Below, one piece after another: positions 35,000 to 41,891 of a stretch of 41,891 nucleotides of DNA. The stretch's first letter is position 1. The number at the start of each line of letters is the position of its first letter. The position numbers and the translations under genes were made by a program. The stretch comes from an uncultured Lewinella sp. (lineage in GTDB: Bacteria; Bacteroidota; Bacteroidia; Chitinophagales; Saprospiraceae). A model generated the notes under the pieces. It did no database searches and had not been told where the DNA came from. It saw only the letters and a list, made by a program, of their open reading frames with translations. Location: contig CAJXOS010000044.1 in assembly GCA_913057725.1 (NCBI GenBank), forward strand, positions 1 through 41,891, in the 5' to 3' direction.

Positions 35000-36928
35000 A
35001 TGCGTTTTTTCTTATTGCTTTCGCTTATCGCCCTCACGAATTTCACCTTGCTTGGACAGGATGAATTGGAACATTCAAAGTTGCCTGAGGGAGTAGAAGA
35101 GAGTACCTATTTCTATCGCCAAGCTGATGGTGCTAATTTCTCTACAGCAAGAATGGAACCACCATTTTGGTGGACTGGTATGCAAGAACGGCAACTTGAG
35201 ATTCTCATTTATGATCAGTCTATCAATCACCTGAATCCTAGTGTGGACTATGCGGGAGTAAAGATTTTGGAAACCACCAGACTAGAAAACCCTAATTATC
35301 TCTTTGTGCTGGTTGATATTGGTCTAGGAACTAAGCCCGGCACCATGCAGATTGAGCTGTCGAATGATGATGGGGTAGTGACTAAGTCGTACTCGTACGA
35401 ACTGAAGGCCAGAAATAAGCAAATGGCAAAAGCTCAAGGGGTTACTGCCGAAGATTTTATCTATCTCATTATGCCCGACCGCTTTGCTAATGGTGATCGT
35501 GGTAATGATAGCGTGGATGGAATGCGACAGCAGGGCGTGGATCGGGAAAACGTGTTTTTCCGGCATGGAGGTGACTTGATCGGTGTCATGGAGCACCTTG
35601 ATCACCTAGAGTCAATGGGCGTTACTGCGCTGTGGCTGAACCCAGTACTAGAAAACGATCAACCTTACGAAAGTTACCATGGTTACGCGGTGACCGACCA
35701 TTATGCCATTGATGCCCGGTTTGGCGACAATGCGCAGTATGCCCAGCTTGTACAGTTGGCCCACGAGCGTGGAATTAAGGTAGTGATGGATGTTATATTT
35801 AACCACACTGGCGACCAGCATTGGTTTATCCAGGATCTTCCGGATCGTAATTGGATTCATCAGTGGGAGGATGGCCTTCGACCAATATCTTATCGCGCGC
35901 CTGTGCACATGGATCCTTACGCTGCAGAGTCAGACTTTGTAGCAGTGACCGAAAGCTGGTTTGATAAGCACATGCCCGACTTGAATCAGCAGCATCCACA
36001 ACTGGCCAATTACCTGATTCAGAACAGCATTTGGTGGACGGAATTTAGTGGCCAGGATGGCTTCCGGATTGATACCTATGCTTATTGCGACCAAGAGTTC
36101 ATGGGCGACTGGAATCGTAGAATGCTTCAAGAGTATTCGGATATTGGCATCTTCGCTGAAACCTGGGTTCATGGTACCGGTATCCAATCGTGGTTTACGG
36201 AAGGGGCACGTGCAGGACGACACGAAAGCAGCCTGCCGGGTGTTACGGATTATCAGATGTATTATGCGCTGCTAGAGGCGCTTAGCCAGCCACAGGGTTG
36301 GACCAGCGGTGTAAGTCGCTTGTACTACGTCTTAGCACAAGACTACCTCTACAAAGATCCGTATGAGAATGTGCTCTTCTTGGACAACCATGATCTTGGT
36401 CGAATATTCGAAGCCTTAGGCAATGATGTCACTAAGCTGAAATCTGCTTTCGCTATGCTGCTAACGATGCGCGGCATTCCTATGATTTACTACGGTACCG
36501 AAATTGGAATGGTAGGAAGTGGTGGCGCTTTCGGAGAGGGTGGCCGACGAGATTTCCCAGGCGGTTTTCCGAAGGATAAGGATGATAAATTCAAAGAGAA
36601 AGACCGGGAAGAATTTGAGCAAGAGATCTTTGACTGCCTGCAGCGATTGGCGAACTTCAGAAAACGTACAACTGCCCTACAAAGTGGAGCACTTACTCAA
36701 TACATTCCGGAGGCTGGTATCTATACCTACTTCCGGTATGATCAGCAAAATACAGTGATGATCGCGTACAATTCTAACGATGGAGAAAGTACGCTTTCTA
36801 CAGCGCGTTTTGCTGATCAAATGTCCGGTTATGGCAGTGCTGTTAACATCATGAATGGTGCGACAATTGAGAATCTCAGTGAGATTAAGTTGCCTGCCCA
36901 TTCCGCAGTGGTATTGCAGCTTCGTTAA
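35000..36928 (+). CDS. GH13 alpha-amylase family protein, cyclomaltodextrinase/SusA-like, exported
   Basis: 642 residues from ATG 35000. Signal peptide 1-19 (LLSLIALTNFTLLGQ). Residues 25-135 fit the N-terminal beta domain of cyclomaltodextrinases (PPFWWTGMQERQLEILIY). The GH13 barrel follows with region I DVIFNHTG, region II DGFRIDTYAY (nucleophile Asp near 358), region III IFAETWVHG (acid/base Glu near 387) and region IV FLDNHD (Asp near 465). The C-terminal domain is the short beta sandwich (about 555-642). Known relatives include SusA/neopullulanase, which cleave cyclodextrins, pullulan or maltodextrins in the periplasm. No SusC/SusD pair or transport genes lie nearby. Its stop overlaps the stop of the convergent serine hydrolase. 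Confidence 0.94.
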   Translation: MRFFLLLSLIALTNFTLLGQDELEHSKLPEGVEESTYFYRQADGANFSTARMEPPFWWTGMQERQLEILIYDQSINHLNPSVDYAGVKILETTRLENPNYLFVLVDIGLGTKPGTMQIELSNDDGVVTKSYSYELKARNKQMAKAQGVTAEDFIYLIMPDRFANGDRGNDSVDGMRQQGVDRENVFFRHGGDLIGVMEHLDHLESMGVTALWLNPVLENDQPYESYHGYAVTDHYAIDARFGDNAQYAQLVQLAHERGIKVVMDVIFNHTGDQHWFIQDLPDRNWIHQWEDGLRPISYRAPVHMDPYAAESDFVAVTESWFDKHMPDLNQQHPQLANYLIQNSIWWTEFSGQDGFRIDTYAYCDQEFMGDWNRRMLQEYSDIGIFAETWVHGTGIQSWFTEGARAGRHESSLPGVTDYQMYYALLEALSQPQGWTSGVSRLYYVLAQDYLYKDPYENVLFLDNHDLGRIFEALGNDVTKLKSAFAMLLTMRGIPMIYYGTEIGMVGSGGAFGEGGRRDFPGGFPKDKDDKFKEKDREEFEQEIFDCLQRLANFRKRTTALQSGALTQYIPEAGIYTYFRYDQQNTVMIAYNSNDGESTLSTARFADQMSGYGSAVNIMNGATIENLSEIKLPAHSAVVLQLR

Positions 36929-38085
36929 TCCTGGAAAGCTTCCATTACCAATTTGACAAAAGCTCCTGCCTCTGATGGCTGCAGCCAGCGCGTTACGATG
37001 ACCAGGTCCTGCTCTTTGTCAATAATGATGTAGTTGCCTCCAAATCCAGCGGCGTAGTACAAGTGTTCTGGTACACCCTCCCAGTGACGGTCGGTGCCAG
37101 CCTTGTTGAGCCACCACATGTATCCGTAGTTGGGATTTGCTGTAGAAGGTTCTTGAACCATGTCTACCCAATCTGATGAAATCAACTGCTGGTTTTGCCA
37201 ACGTCCCTGGTTTAGGAAAAGTAGGCCAAAACGAGCGTGGTCTTCTGTATTGATGAATACACCACCTCCGGAGTGACCTCCGCCACTAACGGACTGCATT
37301 TGAATACCATCCACGTTGGTGAAAGAGTGATCATAACCAAACCAGCGCCAGCTTGAGCTTGCACCAATTGGATCCATGATATGTTCCTTAAGTACCATCG
37401 GTAGCGGCTTGCGCCAGGTTTGAAGCAAAGAGTAGGCGAGTACGTTCACCCGCACATCATTGTACTCATAGTGAGTTCCGGGCTCGTGAAGTTCACGGTA
37501 CTTCCAATCGTCGACGCCTCCTGTTCTTGGTGGGCGGTCTGCCCAGTCTTTCATACCAAAGAGGCTACCAGACCAATCAGAAGACTGCGTTAGTAGGTGA
37601 TCCCAGTTAATTTTGGAATTGTGTTCACCTTCAAAAGTGCCATCCCAGACGGTTTCTCCAACCGGTTGTTTCAGATCGGGAATCAAATTTTGATCCCAAG
37701 CTAAACCAGCTACCGTTGAGAGGTAGCTCTTAGTGACGCTAAAAGTCATGTCTACTCGCTTGGTATCACCCCATTGAGCGACTACATAACCATTCTTCAA
37801 TATCATCCCTGCGGGACCGCCGCGTTCTTTCACCGGACCTGCCAGATAGTGATAAGGCTCACGAGCAAATCCTTTCAAGATTGCGATTCGAAGGTCTCGC
37901 TCTCCTTTGTATTCATTGTCTTGCGCGAATTGGACGGCCTTTGACAAGGCTTCCGTATCGATCTCGTTGAAATATTGATCGGGAAGTTCAGCCCATGCCG
38001 CATTGCGTTCTGGCCAATAAGCCTCTTGGGCGTGGATTAGAAATAGTGGACCAATTAGGGCGAAGAGGAAAACTAATACTCTCAT
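36925..38085 (-). CDS. Exported serine hydrolase, beta-lactamase (class C/PBP) fold
   Basis: 386 residues from ATG 38085. Signal peptide 1-19 (LVFLFALIGPLFLIHAQ). The S-x-x-K catalytic motif is SVTKSYLS, the Y-x-N motif is YEYNDVRVN, and a glycine-rich HSGGG segment takes the place of the K-T-G box. Family knowledge: this broad group includes esterases, D-aminopeptidases and beta-lactamase-like enzymes, so the substrate cannot be fixed by sequence alone. Location is periplasmic. The gene converges on the amylase and shares a TTAA with it (36925-36928), which gives both stop codons. No terminator separates them. Confidence 0.92.
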   Translation of the reverse strand: MRVLVFLFALIGPLFLIHAQEAYWPERNAAWAELPDQYFNEIDTEALSKAVQFAQDNEYKGERDLRIAILKGFAREPYHYLAGPVKERGGPAGMILKNGYVVAQWGDTKRVDMTFSVTKSYLSTVAGLAWDQNLIPDLKQPVGETVWDGTFEGEHNSKINWDHLLTQSSDWSGSLFGMKDWADRPPRTGGVDDWKYRELHEPGTHYEYNDVRVNVLAYSLLQTWRKPLPMVLKEHIMDPIGASSSWRWFGYDHSFTNVDGIQMQSVSGGGHSGGGVFINTEDHARFGLLFLNQGRWQNQQLISSDWVDMVQEPSTANPNYGYMWWLNKAGTDRHWEGVPEHLYYAAGFGGNYIIIDKEQDLVIVTRWLQPSEAGAFVKLVMEAFQD

Positions 38086-38238
38086 AGAATACAGGCATTA
38101 TGAAAATGACTAAGGTAATTATTGTACGAGAGAGCTGGCCAGATAACAAGTACAATGATCATTAGTTCAGTGCAAGTGCATTGCCTGGTTGCTGCCAATA
38201 GGACTGTTTTTGTACTTACAAAAAAACTCTTCTGCCTT

Positions 38239-39186
38239 CTAAAATCGCCGTGTTGACTCGATGATATACGGTGGCCGTTGCTTGATCTCTGTATAGATGT
38301 TGGATAAATAGATAGACATCAAATACAGATTCAGGGTGGTGACGGCAAAGAAGATAGCTATGAGTATCACGAGGAACGTCCAGCCGGAGTCAGCTACTGC
38401 TGCGTTACCTAGCAAGTCGGTCTCGGTAAACTTAACCTTCAGCGCGTTGGTAATGACAAACAGCAGGAATAAGAAGGAGCCAATAAAGATCCACAACATA
38501 CTTGACCTCAAGAAGGTGGTGTAAGATGTGATAGCAACGAGAGAAGTTTTGAAACGTTCTCCAAAATCATCATCATCAGGTAAGGCCTTGCTGGTTGGGA
38601 TGCTGGCCGTTCGGTATCCTACTATACTGTAGATGGCTTTCATATAGCGCAGGTTCTCGCGTAGGCGCAACAATGAGTTCAATGCACGACGGGAGATTAT
38701 TCGACTGTTATGCGATTTTTCGTCTACTTCTAGTTGAGAATATCTTTTTAGAATGAAGTAGAATACTCGGTACAACCAGCGGAAACGCAACGGACTTTCA
38801 CGCTTTTCTGCTTGCAGATACACAACATCAAAACCTTCTTGACTTTTCTGGTAGAGTTCAAGTACTTTCTCTGGAGTCTCTGCGAAGATCGTTTCGAGAA
38901 TGACGGAGTAGTCGCCATTGGCACGATCAAGGCCAGCCAAGATAGCATGGTTCTTATTCGTCCTTGAGGATAGCCGGATGAGGTAGATCTGTTTCTTCAG
39001 TGCGGGAGGCAATGGCTTGATATGCTCATCGATTTGCCATTCCGGTACGTTGTTTACCAGAATAATCTCATAATCACTGAAGTGATCGCCCAGTGTGCGA
39101 TAAAGGCCTTCTAGATATGTGGTCAATCGTTCTAGGTCCGCCCGCTGGTGAATCAGACCAATAACTGATATGAAAGTGTTGTGCAT
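38239..39186 (-). CDS. GT2-like membrane protein with degenerate glycosyltransferase motifs
   Basis: 315 residues from ATG 39186; a longer frame would need GTG 39249. The N-terminal GT-A-like domain aligns with GtrB/dolichyl-phosphate-mannose-synthase-type GT2 proteins (DYEIILV; RLSSRTNKNHAILAGLDRANGDY; FDVVYLQAEKR). Two membrane helices follow (about 228-249 and 270-295), as in GtrB. Notable changes: the usual VDDGS nucleotide-binding motif reads VNNVP (44-48), and the metal-binding DxD reads ETI (98-100). Known GtrB-type proteins transfer sugar from a nucleotide sugar to a polyprenyl phosphate. Here the acidic residues needed for that chemistry are lost, so it may be inactive, altered in mechanism, or a structural partner. 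It is divergent from the C39-ABC exporter gene. Confidence 0.85.
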   Translation of the reverse strand: MHNTFISVIGLIHQRADLERLTTYLEGLYRTLGDHFSDYEIILVNNVPEWQIDEHIKPLPPALKKQIYLIRLSSRTNKNHAILAGLDRANGDYSVILETIFAETPEKVLELYQKSQEGFDVVYLQAEKRESPLRFRWLYRVFYFILKRYSQLEVDEKSHNSRIISRRALNSLLRLRENLRYMKAIYSIVGYRTASIPTSKALPDDDDFGERFKTSLVAITSYTTFLRSSMLWIFIGSFLFLLFVITNALKVKFTETDLLGNAAVADSGWTFLVILIAIFFAVTTLNLYLMSIYLSNIYTEIKQRPPYIIESTRRF

Positions 39187-39275
39187 CACGCTGCAAAGAA
39201 ACAGTTTTTCTGCTTTTTTGCCACGGGCTTTGCCGCTCACTTGCACCACTTAGCTTACATTAGGGCAAGTATATA

Positions 39276-39306
39276 TTGATTTATCACATAAAATAAACTA
39301 AATTTG
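39276..39306 (+). promoter_or_regulatory. Promoter of the C39-peptidase ABC exporter gene
   Basis: TTG at 39276-39278, 20-nt spacer, TAAATTTG at 39299-39306: an exact Bacteroidota -33/-7 arrangement with ideal spacing. Leader about 60 nt before ATG 39377. Confidence 0.7.
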
Positions 39307-39376
39307 TTTGATAAGTGACGCTTAACCAATAAGTTAGTCTTAATATCGCGACCCAATTGTCTCCCACAGCAGGTTT

Positions 39377-41554
39377 ATGGCTAAAAATTTTCCTTTTTTT
39401 CACCAGTTAGAGCGTATGGACTGCGGAGCGACATGCCTCCGTATGATTGCTCGACACTATAATCGCTATTACTCGCTGGAGTATTTGCGAGAGCTTACCC
39501 ATATGGGGCGGCAAGGTGTCTCATTACTGGAGATTAGCGACGCTGCGGAGACCATTGGAATGCAGACGCTAGCCGTCAGCGTTGAGTTCGACCGTTTGCA
39601 CGATGACATCCCACTTCCATTTATTGCTCACTGGGAAGATGATCACTTTGTGGTTGTCCATGATATCAAGCCAGACAAGGTTTGGGTAGCAGACCCCGCT
39701 GAAGGAAAGTACACGCTTACTCCGGAAGAGTTCATGGAAGGCTGGAGCCACGATGGCCGAGAAGGCGTAATCTTGGTACTGGAGCCCACACCCGAATTTT
39801 ACGATAGGGAAGGAGAGGGGATGGACCGCTCTCGTTGGAGTTATGTGTGGTCTTACTTCCGACAAGAATCCGGCCTGCTGATTCAGCTGGTGGTAGGGAT
39901 TTTTGTTGCAGGTATTCTACAAATTGCCACGCCTTTCTTACTTAAGTCCTTAGTGGATATTGGAATAGGTCACGTGGAGCCGGACTTTATCACGATGATG
40001 ATCGTGGGTCTAGTCTTACTCTTCATGGCTCAGGTAGTGGTGGAAGTGTTTCGACGGTGGATCATTATTCACCTCGGTGTGCGAGTCAATGTTAAGATCC
40101 TTTCTGACTTCTTGCAGAAATTGGTTCGCCTACCGCTGCGCTATTTTGATAATCGTTTGACCGGTGATTTACTTCAACGCATTGCCGATCACGAACGCAT
40201 TCAGCGATTCTTGACTTCGACCACCTTGATGTCGGTCCTATCGCTTTTCAATTTCATTGCCTTTTCTCTTCTACTCTTCTTCTGGAGTGGATGGGTTTTG
40301 ACGGTTTTCTTGATTGGGACTATTCTTAATCTAACCTGGGTATACCTGTTCCAGGTTAGGCAGGATGCTATTGACTATAAAAGCTTTGATCAATACGCTG
40401 ATAATCAGAGTAAACTCATTGAGCTAGTGGATGGCATGCAGGATATCAAACTGCATAACGCTGAAAAGTCTAAGCGTTGGTCCTGGGAACGTACACAAGC
40501 GGCTCTTATTCGTACAGAGCTCGGAGGAGCTGTCTATGCTCAGATTCAACGCACAGGAGGAGATCTAATCAATGAGGGCAAGAACCTCTTGATTTTATTC
40601 TTCGTGGCTAATGCGGTTGTTGAGGGCAGTATGACCTTGGGTATGCTCGTAGCGATCATGTACGTAGTTGCTCAGTTGAATGCACCAATCCGACAATTCG
40701 TAGAGTTTATCCGTTCCTTACGCGAGGCAAAAATCAGTTTGGAGCGTATGAACGAGATTCATACAAAGGCTAACGAGGAGGATCCTTCCCATAAGATCGG
40801 TATGTTGCCAGAGACTGGTAATATTAGCTTTGAGGATGTTTACTTCCAGTATAATGGCCCGAATTCACCATTAGTCCTCAACGGTATAGATTTGAAAATC
40901 CGTAAAGGAGAGACGACGGTAATTGTGGGTACAAGTGGTAGTGGTAAGAGCACTCTGCTCAAACTACTTCTGAACGTATATCAACCTGTTGAAGGTGCCG
41001 TACGATTGGGTGAAGTGAAGTTGGAAAACCTACAGAACCGCTTTTGGCGGGAACGCTGTGGTGCCGTTTTACAAGATGCCTACATTTTCAATGATACTAT
41101 AGCTAGAAATATCGCTCTTGGAGAAGAGGTTATTGATAAGCGCCGACTTCTACGGGCGGTGAAAGTGGCCAATATCCAATCATTTATTGAAGGCCTACCA
41201 TTAGGTTATAGCACAAAGGTTGGTAAGGATGGCCTTGGGCTTAGTACAGGTGAACGTCAGCGTTTACTTATTGCAAGAGCGGTGTATAAGGACCCGGATT
41301 ATTACTTCTTTGATGAGGCTACCTCTGCGCTCGATGCCTTTAATGAGATGCTCATTATGGAGAATCTTGCGGAGCGCTTCCCAGAACGAACGATGATTAT
41401 TGTAGCTCACCGACTCAATACTGTCCGCCTAGCGGATCGCATTATTGTAATGGAATCAGGTGAGGTCGTTGAGCAAGGAACCCACGATGAGTTGTACTAT
41501 GCGCGCGGTGCTTACTATCAATTGGTACGCAATCAAATTGAGCTGGGCGCTTAG
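39377..41554 (+). CDS. Peptidase-containing ABC exporter (C39 peptidase, permease, ATPase)
   Basis: 725 residues from ATG 39377. Residues 1-140 are a C39 bacteriocin-processing peptidase with catalytic Cys 16 (MDCGATCLRM), His 90 (DDHFVVVHD) and Asp 106 (ADPAEG). Residues about 150-450 are the six-helix ABC permease. The ATPase follows: Walker A GTSGSGKST (518-526), signature LSTGERQR (a variant of LSGGQ), Walker B YYFFDEAT, H-loop IVAHR. Known role: cleaves double-glycine-type leaders and exports the peptide through a type I machine. The HlyD-like adaptor gene follows after 29 nt. No precursor peptide gene with a GG leader was found in the visible flank; it may lie beyond the right edge. Confidence 0.95.
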   Translation: MAKNFPFFHQLERMDCGATCLRMIARHYNRYYSLEYLRELTHMGRQGVSLLEISDAAETIGMQTLAVSVEFDRLHDDIPLPFIAHWEDDHFVVVHDIKPDKVWVADPAEGKYTLTPEEFMEGWSHDGREGVILVLEPTPEFYDREGEGMDRSRWSYVWSYFRQESGLLIQLVVGIFVAGILQIATPFLLKSLVDIGIGHVEPDFITMMIVGLVLLFMAQVVVEVFRRWIIIHLGVRVNVKILSDFLQKLVRLPLRYFDNRLTGDLLQRIADHERIQRFLTSTTLMSVLSLFNFIAFSLLLFFWSGWVLTVFLIGTILNLTWVYLFQVRQDAIDYKSFDQYADNQSKLIELVDGMQDIKLHNAEKSKRWSWERTQAALIRTELGGAVYAQIQRTGGDLINEGKNLLILFFVANAVVEGSMTLGMLVAIMYVVAQLNAPIRQFVEFIRSLREAKISLERMNEIHTKANEEDPSHKIGMLPETGNISFEDVYFQYNGPNSPLVLNGIDLKIRKGETTVIVGTSGSGKSTLLKLLLNVYQPVEGAVRLGEVKLENLQNRFWRERCGAVLQDAYIFNDTIARNIALGEEVIDKRRLLRAVKVANIQSFIEGLPLGYSTKVGKDGLGLSTGERQRLLIARAVYKDPDYYFFDEATSALDAFNEMLIMENLAERFPERTMIIVAHRLNTVRLADRIIVMESGEVVEQGTHDELYYARGAYYQLVRNQIELGA

Positions 41555-41583
41555 TAAAACCAAGGGACCAAATAGGATGAAAT

Positions 41584-41891
41584 ATGGCGGATGATATTGA
41601 GTTGCGTAGTGAAGAGGTCCAGGAAATCCTGGGTACCCCGCCACCTTGGCTGATTCGCTGGGGCTTACTATTTGTCCTTATGCTCTTGATTGTTGTCGTC
41701 TGGTTGTTGTATTGGTTGCCATATCCAGAGACGGTTAATACTACGATCAAGATCAAACGAGAACAACCTGCAGAAGAAGTGGTGGCGCCCCAGGCAGGTT
41801 ATATCAGTAACATCCTTGTTAAATCTGAAGATACGGTTGCCGCTGGCCAAACCCTTGTGGTCTTCAAATCACTTGCCGAGTTTTCTGATGT
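41584..41891 (+). CDS. HlyD-family membrane fusion protein, truncated by window edge
   Basis: About 102 residues are visible from ATG 41584, and the frame is open to the right edge. A cytoplasmic N-terminus (MADDIELRSEEVQEILGTPP) precedes one membrane helix (about 25-45, LLFVLMLLIVVVWLLYWL), then the first half of a biotinyl/lipoyl-like domain (VVAPQAGYISNILVKSEDTVAAGQTLVVF). This is the usual start of type I secretion adaptors, which link the inner-membrane ABC exporter to an outer-membrane TolC-type channel. The 29-nt spacing to the exporter stop supports an operon. Confidence 0.88.
   Translation, partial: MADDIELRSEEVQEILGTPPPWLIRWGLLFVLMLLIVVVWLLYWLPYPETVNTTIKIKREQPAEEVVAPQAGYISNILVKSEDTVAAGQTLVVFKSLAEFSD

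Noticed and set aside
38086..38238. Possible terminator GTTTTTGT...ACAAAAAC near 38205
   Set aside because: The stem is almost all A/T and poorly stable; not reported as a feature.

Overview
The window looks like a chromosomal segment of a marine or aquatic Bacteroidota bacterium, most likely of the Saprospiria (Lewinella-like) group. The reasons are two giant secreted proteins ending in the gliding/type IX secretion C-terminal domain (CHU_C, type B sorting), a PorP/SprF family gene next to one of them, SprB-type repeats, Bacteroidota-type promoters (TAnnTTTG at -7), many Cys-lipobox lipoproteins, and an exported C39-peptidase ABC transporter. No tRNA, rRNA, CRISPR array, IS element or phage gene was recognised. 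All assignments come from reading the sequence; no database search was run.

Layout. 1-6.2 kb (minus): an edge-truncated THUMP-domain rRNA methyltransferase lies just downstream of a 1726-residue CHU_C adhesin-like protein with nine tandem cysteine-paired Ig-like repeats. 6.4-10.6 kb (minus): an Lrp/AsnC regulator, then ccmB-ccmC-ccmD (haem delivery for cytochrome c maturation) with a glutamate dehydrogenase gene overlapping the end of ccmD. 10.8-12.1 kb (plus): an exported N-acetylmuramoyl-L-alanine amidase. 12.2-18.0 kb (minus): a CHU_C protein with CUB, PKD, two P-domains and six SprB repeats, followed by its PorP/SprF partner. The two genes are separated by a perfect 13-bp inverted repeat.

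18.5-24.9 kb (plus): folD, prmA and a 1535-residue envelope protein of unknown function. folD is broken: a 37-nt near-duplication at the protein level shifts the reading frame. 25.0-38.1 kb: a run of exported proteins, many of them hydrolases: a lipoprotein, a lipoprotein prolyl oligopeptidase, a TolB-propeller/amidohydrolase fusion, two more lipoproteins, a second exported amidohydrolase, a SusA-like GH13 amylase and a beta-lactamase-fold serine hydrolase. Together they suggest scavenging of peptides and alpha-glucans at the cell envelope. 38.2-41.9 kb: a GT2-like membrane protein with degenerate catalytic motifs, then a C39-peptidase ABC exporter and the start of its HlyD-type adaptor.

The most unusual items are the folD disruption, a 32-bp perfect palindrome between the divergent peptidase and amidohydrolase genes, six GTTA motifs at about 10.4-bp spacing upstream of a lipoprotein promoter, operator-like dyads at the folD and CHU_C promoters, the gdh-ccm gene overlap, and the GT2-like protein lacking its usual acidic motifs. 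I did not find a clearly self-contained new defence or mobile system.
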